A DNA stretch of 64,000 nucleotides from Pneumocystis sp. 'macacae' (Eukaryota > Ascomycota > Pneumocystomycetes > Pneumocystales > Pneumocystaceae): assembly GCA_018127085.1 (NCBI GenBank), contig CM030721.1, positions 434,001 through 498,000 on the forward strand, written 5' to 3'. Position numbers and translations under genes: made by a program. This document shows, in pieces, positions 46,738-57,680 of the stretch. Positions within the stretch are counted from its first letter, which is position 1. Each line of letters starts with the position of its first letter. The notes below the pieces were generated by a model, which ran no database searches, was not told the origin of the DNA, and was given only the letters and a program-made list of their open reading frames with translations.

Positions 46738-47045
46738 AAAATTATATTTATAAAATTACAAAAAAAGCTTTAAAAATACTAAAAATAATAATTTAAATAT
46801 TGAGAGATGTTAGTAAAATGTTTTTAAATATTGCAAAAATATTAGAGATATTCAATATTAAATCGATATTAATCTTATCAAAAATTATAAATGAACGTTG
46901 GAATTATAAATAAACATTAAAAATCTAAAGAAATATTAGGGAAATATAGATTGACTCTCAATTAGGCCTTAATTTTCTATACTTTGTTTGTTTTTGTTAA
47001 TATTCATAAATATCTGTAATAATAGTATTTGTTTGTTGATACGTG
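46738..47045. promoter_or_regulatory. Divergent promoter region, dynactin p25 / PMI
   Basis: About 310 AT-rich bases between divergent start codons. No motif assigned. Confidence 0.4.
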
Positions 47046-48570
47046 ATGGATACACGTTTTTTTGAGTTACAATGTGGATATAAAACATATGAATGGGGTA
47101 TGTGTTTGATATTATGCTTTTATATTTAAAATCTTTTTTTCTTTTTTTTTGACTTTTTATTAATTTAGGAAGAATAGGACATGAAAGTTGTATTGCAAAA
47201 TATCTTTTATCAGCAGAACCATGTAGAATTATAAATAATAATGAATACTATGCAGAGGTATTTATAATATTTCTGCGTTGCTTGCGCAAGTTTTTGTTTG
47301 TGTTAATAGCTACAGTTGTGGATGGGCGTTCATCCAGCTTCTTCATCCTTTGTTCGTCTATCTACGAAACACAATTCAGAGGAGATGGTGCTTTTACAGA
47401 CACTATTAGATGAAGATGAGAGACTCGTATCTCATGAAGTAGCACAAGTCTACGGAAAAACGCTACCTTTTCTATTTAAAGTTTTGTCAGTGCGTACAGC
47501 CTTGTCAATTCAAGCACATCCAGATAAAAAACTTGCAGAGACATTGCATCGTCAAGATCCTGAACATTATCCAGGTACATATATATAAAAATGTTTGATT
47601 TCTATTGATTTTTTCTGATGCAAATCATAAACCTGAAATGGTGATTGCTTTAACACCATTTGAAGCGTTATGTGGATTTAGACCGATGAATGAAATTGTT
47701 TCGTTTGTTATGTCAGTTCCTGGATTGCGCAGGCTTTTGGGTGATGCAGCAGATGTATTTATTCATGAACAAATGCGTCTGAAAGAATATAAACAGATGC
47801 ATTATGACTATGCAGAGTCTTTGCAAAGTCGAAAGGCATTGCAAGCGCTTTTACGTACGCTTCTTACGCAGTCAGCAGAGCATGTTGAGACATGTTCAAA
47901 GCAATTACTTTTAGATATACATGAAAAAATGCAGGATGCGGAAAATATATATAAAGATGTATATGAAGTGGTTTTGCGTTTGAATGATCAATTTCCTGGA
48001 GACATAGGAATATTCTGCGCCTTTTTGTTAAATCATGTAAGGTTGATGCCAGGAGAAGGGATCTTTTTAGAAGCAAATACCCCACATGCGTATTTATGTG
48101 GAGGTAAAAAAAAAAGGAAAAATGCAGTAATTAATAAAAGAATAGAAGCTATTGAATGTATGTCGTCAAGCGATAATGTAGTTCGTGCTGGACTGACATC
48201 CAAATTTAAAGATATTGAAACACTTGTATCGATGTTAACATATAAATGTGCGTCTGCATCAGAACAAAAGATAAGATCTATCAGTTTTGATAGAACTATT
48301 GGTGATGGTGAAGTGCATTTCTTTAAACCGCCAATCAATGAATTCAGTGTTCTTCAAATTTATCTTAAAAAAGATCATATACAAAAGGTGGAAGGTCTGA
48401 AAGGTCCGAGTATCATGATATGTACACAGGGTAATGGAATTGTTGCTGTAGAAGAAAAGCAGCATTTTGTACGTGCCGGACTTGTGTTTTTTGTTGGTGC
48501 TTTTCTTGAAACTGTTTTTACAGCAAATAGTGATCTATTTATTATTTATCGTGCTTTTGTTGAAGTTTAA
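47046..48570 (+). CDS. Mannose-6-phosphate isomerase (type I PMI)
   Basis: Interconverts fructose-6-P and mannose-6-P, feeding GDP-mannose for mannoproteins and GPI anchors. The start at 47046 gives MDTRFFELQCGYKTYEWG. Next exons read RIGHESCIAKYLLSAEPC and ELWMGVHPASSSFVRL, LPFLFKVLSVRTALSIQAHP (zinc QxH), DANHKPEMVIALTPFEALCG (zinc Glu), then LMPGEGIFLEANTPHAYLCG with the fourth zinc His and ECMSSSDNVVRAGLTSKFKD. A 42-nt intron at 48104-48145 has no stop and keeps frame. Removing it gives the family-like HAYLCGEAIECMSSSDN; keeping it would insert GKKKRKNAVINKRI. The single-exon 3' half is unusual for this gene-dense intron-rich region. Confidence 0.93.
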
Positions 48571-48617
48571 GATGGAATAGTTTTTTGACTATATATAAAA
48601 TTCAACTAAATAAAATA

Positions 48618-49314
48618 TTAGGTAGAATTAATTTCGCGGTTTTTATTTAGTTTTTTAATTTTTCGTTGAAGATCACCTGCAGTTAATTGCATTGCATTTA
48701 ATTTTATATCTTTAGTCATAGCATCAATATTATCGCCATAGCAATCAATTAATCTCCTTAGGAAAAGGGTTTCATTTTTTGACAATTTTCTATCTATTTT
48801 AGTAGACCTTGTTGCTTTTTTCTTTAATTCTATTTATATTAGACTAGTATTCAAACAAAAAGTAAAGTTTGCCTCGAACAACTTTTGTTTTGGGGGATAT
48901 TTCTTCTGTTTTTATATCGCTATTTAATATATCATCAAATTCTCGTTGTTTTCCATATATAATTTTAACAATATTTCCTTCATTATCTCTTTGAATTCGT
49001 GCTTCATTAGGCTGTAGTTTCGATTGATCATTCTTGTTTAAAAATGAGGTTTTGATATTGTGTTTTTTTATGAAAATGCAGTTTTTGTCATTAGGTTTTG
49101 CTATAAGACCCAAATGTGAATAACTTTTAAGAAAAGATAAATAAAAAATATTTAATAGATAAATATTTTCTTACTTTTGCTTTAACGTTTTTTTTTTATT
49201 CCAGTTTTCGGATATGATAGGGTCAGATTTAATAAATAAAGGTTTGTGTCTTTTTAAGGCTTTTTTTTTTATTATTGCTTTTTTTTGTTTTTTATGTTGT
49301 CTTGGATTAGTCAT
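48618..49314 (-). CDS. nop16: Ribosome biogenesis protein Nop16
   Basis: Nucleolar 60S-assembly factor. The start at 49314 gives MTNPRQHKKQKKAIIKKKAL with Lys-rich nucleolar signal, followed by KPLFIKSDPIISENWNKKKT, LKQK, then MGLIAKPNDKN after an intron. The middle has EARIQRDNEGNIVKIIYGKQ, matching the family I-x-RDExGNVhxIIhG motif. The C-terminal exon has SKNETLFLRRLIDCYGDNID, AMTKDIKLNAMQLTAGDLQR and KIKKLNKNREINST, the conserved WLxRLxxKYGDD/NxxQxTxGxLxRxI box. Ends at 48618. Confidence 0.87.
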
Positions 49315-50180
49315 AGAAAATATTTTTAGATGCTAGAAAAAACTTTCTCAAAATATTTGTCCTGATCAATTTATAAGAAAATAGCGAGTATCTTTTTAGT
49401 AAAATCTGGTAGTGTTTAATGCGTTTACAAAAAGGTTTAAGATAGTTTTATATTTTAATTTTTTTAAATAAACATTTAAGTAAAAAAAGTAAGTTAGAAA
49501 ACTGAAGAAAAATTGATTCAAAATATTTAGTATTTTATATCAATGAATATCAATATATTTTTATTATACTTTTTTATATAGAATTACAATATGAAATTAG
49601 AGATGTAAAAATTGATAAAAATGAATATAAAGTTAAAATTAAAATTTTTAATATAAAATAACTTTAAAAGATTTTAAAGTGTTATAGATATACATTTTTG
49701 AATTTAAAAACAAAGAAAATATTTTAAAACTTAATTAGTATGCTCTTTTTAAAATATAATTTTTAATTAAAATGACTCATTAATTATGACAAAAATATGA
49801 AATAATATTGTTTAATATTTGAATAAAAAAATCACTAATTTTTCAATCAAAACTAATATATATATTAAAATAATTTAAATTATAATATATATGCACAAAA
49901 AGAACATGTCTGTAATCATAAGAAAGTAGTACAATCATTATTCAAAATAATCTATTAAAAAAAATAGAAAGATACATAGTTTTTTAAAAAAATACTAATT
50001 TTAAGAATAATAAGTTATTAAAAATCAGATACATTAAAGATGAAATATTATATGATTGACTTTTTATTATAAAAAAATGATAAAATAATACCATTTTGAT
50101 AGTAAAAAACAATATTTAAGATAAAAAATCATATAACAATCAAAAACATTGTAAAAAAAATGACATTATCTCATAAAAGT
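49315..50180. other. AT-rich spacer
   Basis: About 865 bases of mixed A/T runs between NOP16 and FAM32A. It includes the NOP16 promoter. No coding or RNA signal was recognised on either strand. Confidence 0.6.
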
Positions 50181-50647
50181 TTAACCAGGGCCAACCTGAA
50201 ACACATCAAATCTTTTTTAAATAAAAACAATAGAGATACTTTTGGAATGTCGTTGTGTTCCGATAATTCACTTAATTTTTTATTAAACTCTGCTACTCGT
50301 TCTCGATGACTTTTTGCCGCTGTCTTTTGAACCCGCTCATCCATCTTTACACTGTAAGGCTTTTAAAAACACATATTACACCTTACACGCTTCCTCCATA
50401 TTTCTTCAAACCTCTGTTCTGTTGGTGTCTTTGTTGGTAACGTGGAAACTGCTGGTATTCCAACAGATGTTATATTTGGTCCTATTTTTTCCCCAGAAAT
50501 CACACCACTTTCAACTTTAGCTGCCCCTGCAGCTGTACGTTTTCGTTTCCTATATAAATAAGTTTATATTGCTACTTTTTCCACATACTTGTTCGGCTCT
50601 CCGCCTTTAAGACGTAGTGCACCTGGTCGGTGTTCGTACTCTGCCAA
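50181..50647 (-). CDS. FAM32A-family protein, start codon unresolved
   Basis: Small nuclear protein family (FAM32A/DUF1754); human FAM32A contacts the active spliceosome. Exons read LAEYEHRPGALRLKGG and EPNKKRKRTAAGAAK, TPTEQRFEEIWRKR, MDERVQKTAAKSHRERVAEF, NKKLSELSEHNDIPKVGPG. The RPGxLxLKGG start, KKRKR patch, T-xAExRFEEI helix and NxxLxxLSEHxDIPKVGPG end are exactly the family order. Two introns (near 50363-50405 and 50188-50232) fit. No ATG precedes LAEYEH in frame: there is a stop six codons upstream of the TTG at 50647. Either translation starts at this TTG or an unseen short first exon supplies the ATG. Confidence 0.8.
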
Positions 50648-51135
50648 TTTAACTTTGTTTTTTTAAACAAAAACTCTCTGTTTTTTGAGATATTTATGCG
50701 TTACTATTTTCTTTTGTCTCCGTATTTTATTCCTTTTTCTATCCACTTAAATCTATATTTCGTTTTCAATTTTATGTCGTCTTGAAGTTCAACGATATAC
50801 ATAATAATATACCTAACTACTTAAAAACAACATTAAAGTTAAGAAATTAAGTTAATGAAAACTTAAGATTGTTAAGAAAGAGTTAAGAATAGATTGACTA
50901 ATGTTCAGTAAAAGTCAAGCAAGATTTAAAAATAAATTAGATAAAAGTTAGTAGAAGTTAAAGCAGATTTAAGACAAATTATATTAAAATTAAGTAAAAA
51001 TTAGACAGAAATCAAGATTCGATTGAATTGTGTTTAAGAAACATTTTATTCGTTATAAATAAAGACAAATAATTGTTAAAAGTAAAGAAAGAATAAGAAA
51101 AACAGTATTATTGCGGCGAATGTATATCGGAAGTA
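50648..51135. promoter_or_regulatory. Divergent promoter region, FAM32A / MAF1
   Basis: About 490 bases. From 50820 to 51060 the plus strand is purine-rich with many AAGTTAAG/AAGATT-like words and few C. No gene seen. Confidence 0.45.
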
Positions 51136-51978
51136 ATGAAGGTATGTATTGGGAGAAGACCAGTTGATAAGAATAAAAAGGGATAATCAGAGGCTTATAA
51201 GAGGTCTAGTTCCTAGAGATTCGAGATTTTGATGCGATAAACAAGGCGCTTGTTTTTGACGCAGATGATTGCCGTGTTTTGGGGCGTTGTGAATTATATA
51301 CGACAAAGGCATGTGCAATTTAAAGATATATAGCACTAGAAAGCATTAACAGGGAATTTTCAGGCGGCAGGAAGCGATAAAAAGCTCTATAAAGCAATTG
51401 ACAAGTCATTAGAAAGTCGTTATCAGGACGACCTGGCATTTGGACGATCGTTGGAGTCCAATTCACTTATATCTCAAGAGACATCACCGTTTGGACCATT
51501 AGACCATCCATTTTCACGCAAGACGTTTGCATATATTGTGGCAACACTGAATGCATCGCATCCAGATCATGATTTTAGTAATTTGCAGCCACAGGATTTT
51601 CGTAAAGAGCGCTCGCTGGCGATGACGCTGAACATGTTAAATACAACACTACTTAATCTAAGTAGACAACGATTTGCAACATGCAGTTTGTGGGAGGTGA
51701 TTGATAAACATATTGACTTGTCACAATGTGATATCTATGTTTACCAGCCTGACAGTGATTCGGATCCTCTGGGAGGTGATGGATTGATATGGAGCACATG
51801 CTATTTCTTTTTTAACCGTGCTATGAAGCGTGTTCTTTACATCAATCTTAGTACAGTTTCAATCCAGCGTTCAAGACGAGTAGATGACGAATTAGATGAT
51901 GATGACACTCTTTCAAGCGACAAAGGTTATATATATAGTGAACATGAGCATGTTGTTTCTAAGAAGATGGATGTTTAA
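51136..51978 (+). CDS. maf1: RNA polymerase III repressor Maf1
   Basis: Stress-responsive repressor of tRNA and 5S transcription. Exon 1 is only ATG AAG. An intron starting GTATGT ends in GGTCTAG and joins to FLEIRDFDAINKALVFDADD, then CRVLGRCELYTTK. The next intron (51309-51363) has a GC donor (AAG|GCATGT) and AG acceptor; splicing it gives AAGSDKKLYKAIDKSLESRY, QDDLAFGRSLESNSLISQET and SPFGPLDHPFSRKTFAYIVA. The long last exon has TLNASHPDHDFSNLQPQDFR and VIDKHIDLSQCDIYVYQPDS, then LIWSTCYFFFNRAMKRVLYI, all Maf1 boxes. Acidic tail, end 51978. Confidence 0.93.
51309..51363 (+). other. GC-AG intron in MAF1
   Basis: A 55-nt intron with donor GCATGT instead of GT and acceptor TTTCAG. It is supported by the restored Maf1 protein across the junction (TTK/AAGSDKK) and by the lack of another GT donor in phase. 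Confidence 0.75.
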
Positions 51979-52258
51979 ATGAGAAATTGCTGAAGAACAA
52001 TAATTTTCTTTAAATTTTACTTAAATTCCTTCTTGAGTTATGACTTTCTTGATTATGATTTCCGACTTCTTTTATATTAGATAGTCTGCCACTTTTATGT
52101 ATTTTTGTTTCAGTTATCTTTATGTTACATAATTTGAGTTATACCCTATGTTAATAAGATTAAATAATAATCGTTAATAATATAGATATATGGTTTTGAA
52201 TACTTTGTTACTCATAATAACGGGAATAAACATATAAATATGAACAATGCAACCAATA

Positions 52259-53106
52259 TCACTGTAATCTATGGGAAGGTTCATCTAAATTTTCTTTCAT
52301 CATCTCTTCAAAAAACATTTCAATTGACTGTATTGTTTTCTCTTTATTTTCCATAGCATTAGTCTTTTCACGTATACAAATACCTTTATAGACACCGTTA
52401 TATATATTTTCTTGTTCTAACTTATTACGGATTTTTGCAGCAAGTCTTCTTGTTTCTCCAAGTGTTGCTAAAACTTGTGCTATATCATCTTTATTTTTCG
52501 CTGTTTGTTGTAATAGATTATATATAGATTCATAAAATGAATATTTCTGACGTAGATTTTCTAGTGCTGCTGCAAGAGACATAAGTCGCGCACGATTACT
52601 TAAGTATCTGTTAAATACAATATAATTAGTTTCTTAGCCACTATTTTTATATTTAATTATATATTTCTACCTTTCATGACTTGCTTCATCTGCTGATGGC
52701 CAGACACTCGGTAATTCTTCAATATTGCTGATATTCATATTAAAACAATAAAAATCCTAAATAAAAACGTACGCAAGCGACAATTGCATTTGATGTAATG
52801 GTATCTGCTTTGGCTTATATAATTTATCAATTTGCTCAGCAACATGTCTTATAGCTTGAGAACTAAATACAATTCTCTGGTGCTTTCGAGATAATACATT
52901 CACTATATATAGATTAGTAGTATAGCTAAAGCATGCTACTAACAGCGATAAAGAGCGTGTTTAATTGCTGTTTCTGATAATTCGTTTCCATATTCATCTA
53001 ATTTTGCATTTTCCCTCCAATTTTGTGGCAGATTAAATGGTTGTGCAAGTAGTCGTAATTGCGACTCTATAAAAGCTTTTTTATGTGAATAAATAGAGTC
53101 TTGCAT
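52259..53106 (-). CDS. fta4: Inner kinetochore protein Fta4 (Sim4/CCAN complex)
   Basis: Start 53106 gives MQDSIYSHKKAFIESQLRLL, then AQPFNLPQNWRENAKLDEYG, LSETAIKHALYR and, after an intron, HQRIVFSSQAIRHVAEQIDK with LYKPKQIPLHQ. This FIxxQxRxLxxP and YSxQAhRHVAEQID pattern is the signature I associate with fission-yeast Fta4. Later exons read ISNIEELPSVWPSADEASHE, RYLSNRARLMSLAAALENLR, QKYSFYESIYNLLQQTAKNK and GETRRLAAKIRNKLEQENIY, a helical coiled region. Ends HRLQ at 52259. Orthology is from remembered motifs. Confidence 0.7.
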
Positions 53107-53331
53107 AAACAAAACAATTTAAAAAAGTTATAGGATAATTATGCATCGAAAATACGAAAGCAAAATGGTAAAACGAGTGCGAAGTACAAAAAAAGTAAGT
53201 TTCAAATTACTTATGAGTTTTAGTCAAAAGCTTTACATGAACTATAAAAGAACAGATCCTGTCAAGATCCTCCGTACTATATCCTTTATATACTTTTAAA
53301 ATACTAAATCGGACAAAACCATTCAAAAAAA

Positions 53332-55286
53332 TCAAAATGCACCCATCATAAGTATTTTAGTTCTTCTTTTTTCTAAGCGTTGATAAGGAAATGCTTTCAA
53401 ATTTAATAGCTTTACTGCATCAGTCTCACAAAACGTTTTACCATCGATATCAAAATATTCTTCATTCAATTGTTTTTTACATGACTAGAGATAAGTGAAC
53501 ATGTGGAATGAAACTATGTATTTACTTACATTACATTTAAAACAATAAAAGTGGTATTTTTCATCTGTTTCTGTTTGAAAGCATTTGCCTTCTATACCTT
53601 CTCCACATGCAACACATAAAGAATTGTTTAGGATATGATAATGTTTTGCACAAAATGGTTCGCCTTCAAAGACATAGACTTCAGAAGATGTGAATACTTT
53701 TTGACAGTTCTAAACCAACTTAGAATTATAAGAAAAAAAGTGTATAGCATACTAATTCAAAACATTTAAAGCACTCTCGATGAAACCGACCCGAAATTTT
53801 GCCATCTGAACATCGAATGGATTTGCCTTCAATAGGCTTATTACATCTTTTACAACGGAAGTTTGAATTATGCTTATCATTAATTGAATTTTTCTGATGA
53901 CTATTTTTATTTTGAAATGCAAGTGTATCGTCAGAGCGAGTATTAAATGTATAGAAAGAGTCTTCCATGTTATTAAGTACCTTATCGAAAGATTCAGTGT
54001 GCAAATCACTTTTAGAAACGTTTCTATGATCCCCTAAAAGAGCATCCGAGATAGAAAGATCAGAATTAGGACCTAGATGCATTAGTTAAGACATTTAACT
54101 TTGATATCGACATTTACTTGATATAGAAAACATTGATATTTTTTCATCTCTACTAATATTACTTGAGGTGGAAAACGTTGTTGAAAAAGTTGTAGAATTG
54201 CTATCTCGTTCAAAGAAATACCCATATCTACTACTGTTGGATAACTTCTTATCGTTAAGCATTCTTGGATATGTATTTTTCGAAATGTGTTCTTGAATCG
54301 ATATAACTGGATTTGGCGCTTTTTCAATAAATTTCGAGGAAAGTTCTTTATCCCGTCGCGCCCATTCTAACAAGTGTTTTTCGCTATTTTCATCCGGGAA
54401 TTTAGACTCTTTCTTTAAGCCATGTGATAAATGATGATTTGATTTATCATTTTTTCCTTTTTTCGATTTTTCCAATATTTGGTGATTCTTATCATTCGTA
54501 TACTCCCTTAAATTTGACCGATCTTTCAATGTTGACGCTTTTCCGTTATTCTGATATGTAGGTGACAAAATCCCCTGTTCATGTCCTATATTTACATTTC
54601 CTTGACCTATTTCTTGTGATATCTTTTTCGTATAGTTTTCCTTTGTTGGTGATGTATTAAATTCATGCATTGAATGGTTTAATGCACCATTTATATATCG
54701 ACATGACGGAGATCGTCGGGCAAACATTCTTGGACTTTTATTCTGCGTTCCTGCTTGTGAAAACAAATCTCCTTTAGAACGTCCAGATTCCATATATTTT
54801 GTGTCCATTGTATTTGAATGATTACGAAGTCCCAATGGTCCAGGCATCACTGTATTTAGTCGCTCAAAAACTTGCTGCTTTTTTCGATGATACTCCTTGC
54901 TTTTTGCCGTATTATTGCATGTAAATTCTTCTGATGATACTGATTTATTATGGGCTGAAGAAAACATAAACATCTCATCCACAATGCTGGCTACCCAATG
55001 TTAGACGCATATATGCGTGCATATATCTTAATATTCTGCACATACTTGATCTCAGAGGTGAGTTAGACCCATCCGGAAGCGAGGATGAATATGAATAATC
55101 TTTAGTTACATCTTTGCATGCTCCTTGCTAAGTAAACAAGACACCAAAATGTACTTTTTGTGCTGTACCCTTTGCTTTCTCACATATATGCTCTCCCATT
55201 TTCGATAATTCAACATAATCCTCGCAATTGGAGCACTTTATAGATGGCAAAATACTGCTCATCCGCAGTTTTGATATGGATGTCAT
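53332..55286 (-). CDS. LIM-domain protein, paxillin-like (Pxl1 type)
   Basis: Probable cytokinetic-ring or polarity adaptor. The start at 55286 gives MTSISKLRMSSILPSIKCSN with a small zinc motif CSNCEDYVELSKMGEHIC, common at the N-terminus of fungal LIM proteins. A long disordered Ser/Asn/Lys-rich region follows (exon 54982-54095). The C-terminus has LIM fingers: FRCKRCNKPIEGKSIRC to GRFHRECFKC, NCQKVFTSSEVYVFEGEPFC with AKHYHILNNSLCVACGEGIE, and YHFYCFKCNSCKKQLNEEYF with FDIDGKTFCETDAVKLLN. Ends ILMMGAF at 53332. Assignment to Pxl1 is by domain order only. Confidence 0.78.
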
Positions 55287-55428
55287 TGTTTAGCATTTAC
55301 CTGTAATTTGTTAGAAAAATATAGAAATTTTAAAAAAAAGACGCCCAAATACTTGATGTATAGAAAGATGTGCGTATAATCCTTCTTTTTTCATACAGAA
55401 TCTACTTTAAGCGTGTTGTTTCTTTGTT

Positions 55429-55820
55429 ATGTTCATAGAAAGGTTTACCACGACTCAAAGAGCTTTCGCGTCGCAACCCAACAAGGGTTTAAATAAACTA
55501 TATAAAAAAAAATACATAAAACACGTAGAAAAATAAATATAATTGTTCTTTTTTGAAAAAAATGACTAATTTATTACATTTTTTTATTATTTCCTTATTA
55601 ATTCTCTTTTTTTATGCTTTGTTTTTCTTATCTTTATAAATATATATTTCTTTATATCGATAGGCAATTTAGATCGAAGGCATACCATGCTTTAGCACGG
55701 ACGCGCAATGGTAGAAATAAAATAAAGGAAAAACCTAAGAGATTACTTTTGTGCACATACACAATACTAAATAGAACCATTTACGAGGCTGAATTAGGAT
55801 ATATTTTTCAATCACTATAA
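55429..55820 (+). CDS. Possible small two-exon gene, unassigned
   Basis: ATG 55429 opens 35 codons beginning MFIERFTTTQRAFASQPNK, which looks like a mitochondrial presequence (Arg/Thr/Ser, no acids after Glu4). A second open stretch ends at 55820 with ARTRNGRNKIKEKPKRL. A donor at GGTTTAAAT and an acceptor at GCTTTAG near 55694 would join them in frame but need an intron of about 200 nt, long for this genome. RTRNGRN recalls mitochondrial ribosomal protein bL34, but the remainder does not. Low confidence; it may be chance. Confidence 0.2.
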
Positions 55821-56388
55821 AATAAAGGATACAAAGAGATAATAAGTAATAAGAGATGAGAAAGATTTTTATAATTTTGGATTATGTACTTTTTTCTTTT
55901 AAATATAAATCATAAAAATTTTTGTGTAATGAGCTTGCAAGTAATTGATTTTTGTAAAAGTAAAGTATCTTGAATTTCTTATATAATATTATATGAAGTT
56001 GTGAGATAAAAAAGATGTAAAAAATGGAAGAAAAAACGAAGTTTTTATCTTCAACCCTATATCAGAATATTAAGCATGTGTTCTATTTGTGTCTCTAGAA
56101 TTTGACTTAGTAATGTTTAATCTAGGTGGATAGAATTCATAGTAAAATACTGAGGAATGCTTTTTTTAAAAAATAAAAAGGTGATAACGGACGAAATAAA
56201 TAAATAAATTTGCATATAATTTCCTAGTTCCTGTTTATGTTATTTTGTTCCTTAAAATATCATGTGTTTTATTGTAAATTCAAGTTTTGATTTTTAGTAT
56301 AAAAAGCAGTAATAAATTTCGCTGAATCGTAGATCTTAAAGAAAAGTAGAGAATATTCGGAATGCTTTAGAACGGAATTTACAATGAT
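55821..56388. other. AT-rich spacer
   Basis: About 570 bases of AT-rich sequence before the 3' end of APC11. No gene was recognised. The 55287-55428 stretch before the small candidate gene likewise shows only the promoter side of the LIM gene. Confidence 0.5.
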
Positions 56389-56731
56389 TTATGTTCTTAT
56401 TTCAAACTTGCGTCGATCCATAGGACACTGTCCCTTAGAAGACTCTGTATTAAGCCATTTCATGATGCAATGAATATGAAAAGCATGATTACATTTCCCC
56501 CAGACTTATATCGTTAAAACATGTGTGCAAGATCTGTTTTTACCGATCGGACAATCATCTCCAGGCATTTTACAGTCTGGACAACATCCATCAAATGGAA
56601 CTCGGCAAATCCCACATACTTCATCTGAAGGTACATTCCAGTGCCAGCTTGCAACCGCATGCCAACCTTTAAAATAATTATTTTTGTTTAAAAAAACTGA
56701 TCTAATGTTTACTTATAATATTGACTTTCAT
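56389..56731 (-). CDS. apc11: Anaphase-promoting complex RING subunit Apc11
   Basis: Catalytic RING-H2 subunit of the APC/C ubiquitin ligase. Exon 1 from 56731 gives MKVNII; an intron ending ATTTTAAAG joins to WHAVASWHWNVPSDEVCGIC, RVPFDGCCPDCKMPGDDCP. A second intron (GTAAAAACAG to CGATATAAG) joins to IVWGKCNHAFHIHCIMKWLN and SSKGQCPMDRRKFEIRT with the stop at 56389. Zinc ligands CxxC, CCPDC, CxHxFHxHC and CPxD are in place. The last Cys pair reads CPMD rather than the usual CPMC, so one expected zinc ligand appears to be Asp. Confidence 0.92.
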
Positions 56732-57054
56732 AGAATGATTAAATGGTCAGTAAGTATAAAAGTATTATATTTTTGTTTTCAATGTATTTCCTTAAAGATT
56801 TTTCAAAATCTTATATTTTTCCTAATTATTTTTTGTTCTTTTTTCATTTTTTGGCAATTTTAAAAGATTTTTATGGGCTTGGTTAATCGTTACAATATTA
56901 ACATTTAAAAACAATGTTCTATGAATGTTTGAGATTTAATAATATTAAATAATGTATCAACATGCATTAGGAAAAACTTATGCTTAATAATGCATTAATA
57001 CCTTGATATCATTGATATTGCATTATATATAAAAGTAATAATAGTTAACAGTAT
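56732..57054. promoter_or_regulatory. Upstream region of APC11
   Basis: About 320 AT-rich bases between APC11 and the 3' end of the co-oriented AP-1 sigma gene. Nothing specific seen. Confidence 0.4.
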
Positions 57055-57680
57055 TTATAAACTAACATTTAAAATTCCAAGAGTATCTTCAGCTTTTTCA
57101 ATATCTTCTTGTGTATCTTGCTGTGAAATAGTTTTAAGAATTGCTTTTCTACTGCTCTCTTGCATTTCTCCAGCCATAATCAATTCATCAAGAATAAAAT
57201 ATGCTTTTGGAAAATTAAAAATAATATCTAGTTCACATACCTACAAATATTACATAAATGCACAAAAATTACTGTATTATGTATATTTACATTGCCAAAA
57301 TATCGATCAAGTGCCTCAACATAACGATGAATAATTTCCAAAGTAATTAATTCATTATCTGTTTGTTCAATGCCAAGAATAAAAAAAAGAGACGCATAAC
57401 TAAATCCAGATTGTTATATATTTTCTAGATAATTTAACTTACCGACGATAACATATTTTTTCATCTAAAATGTTTTTTTAAGAAAAAATAATATAATATA
57501 AAAAAATATGTACACACCTTTATATTCTAAAAAATTACATGTTTTTGACCTCCTTTGAAGAACAATTTGTGAAACATCTTTTAAAATTCTCGATTTTTCT
57601 TTTAAACTTAATGTTGCAAACCATTTAACAAGTCTGATTTTCCCTTGCCTATTAATTAAGAAGATATATAAAATACTCAT
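57055..57680 (-). CDS. aps1: AP-1 clathrin adaptor sigma subunit
   Basis: Small chain of the AP-1 adaptor at the trans-Golgi and endosomes. The start at 57680 gives [20 protein letters not shown], then [20 protein letters not shown] and [14 protein letters not shown]. Small introns separate the middle exons (a YASLFF-type strand and [20 protein letters not shown]). The 3' exon reads [58 protein letters not shown] with the stop at 57055. The [19 protein letters not shown] stretch and ISQQD continuation are AP-1 sigma rather than AP-2. Confidence 0.9.

Noticed and set aside
48104..48145. KKKRK stretch in PMI as a genuine nuclear signal
   Set aside because: It is encoded by a canonical 42-nt intron; the spliced protein matches the family. 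Kept only as a retained-intron possibility.
48033..48338. Minus-strand ORF opposite PMI
   Set aside because: Shadow of a conserved coding exon.
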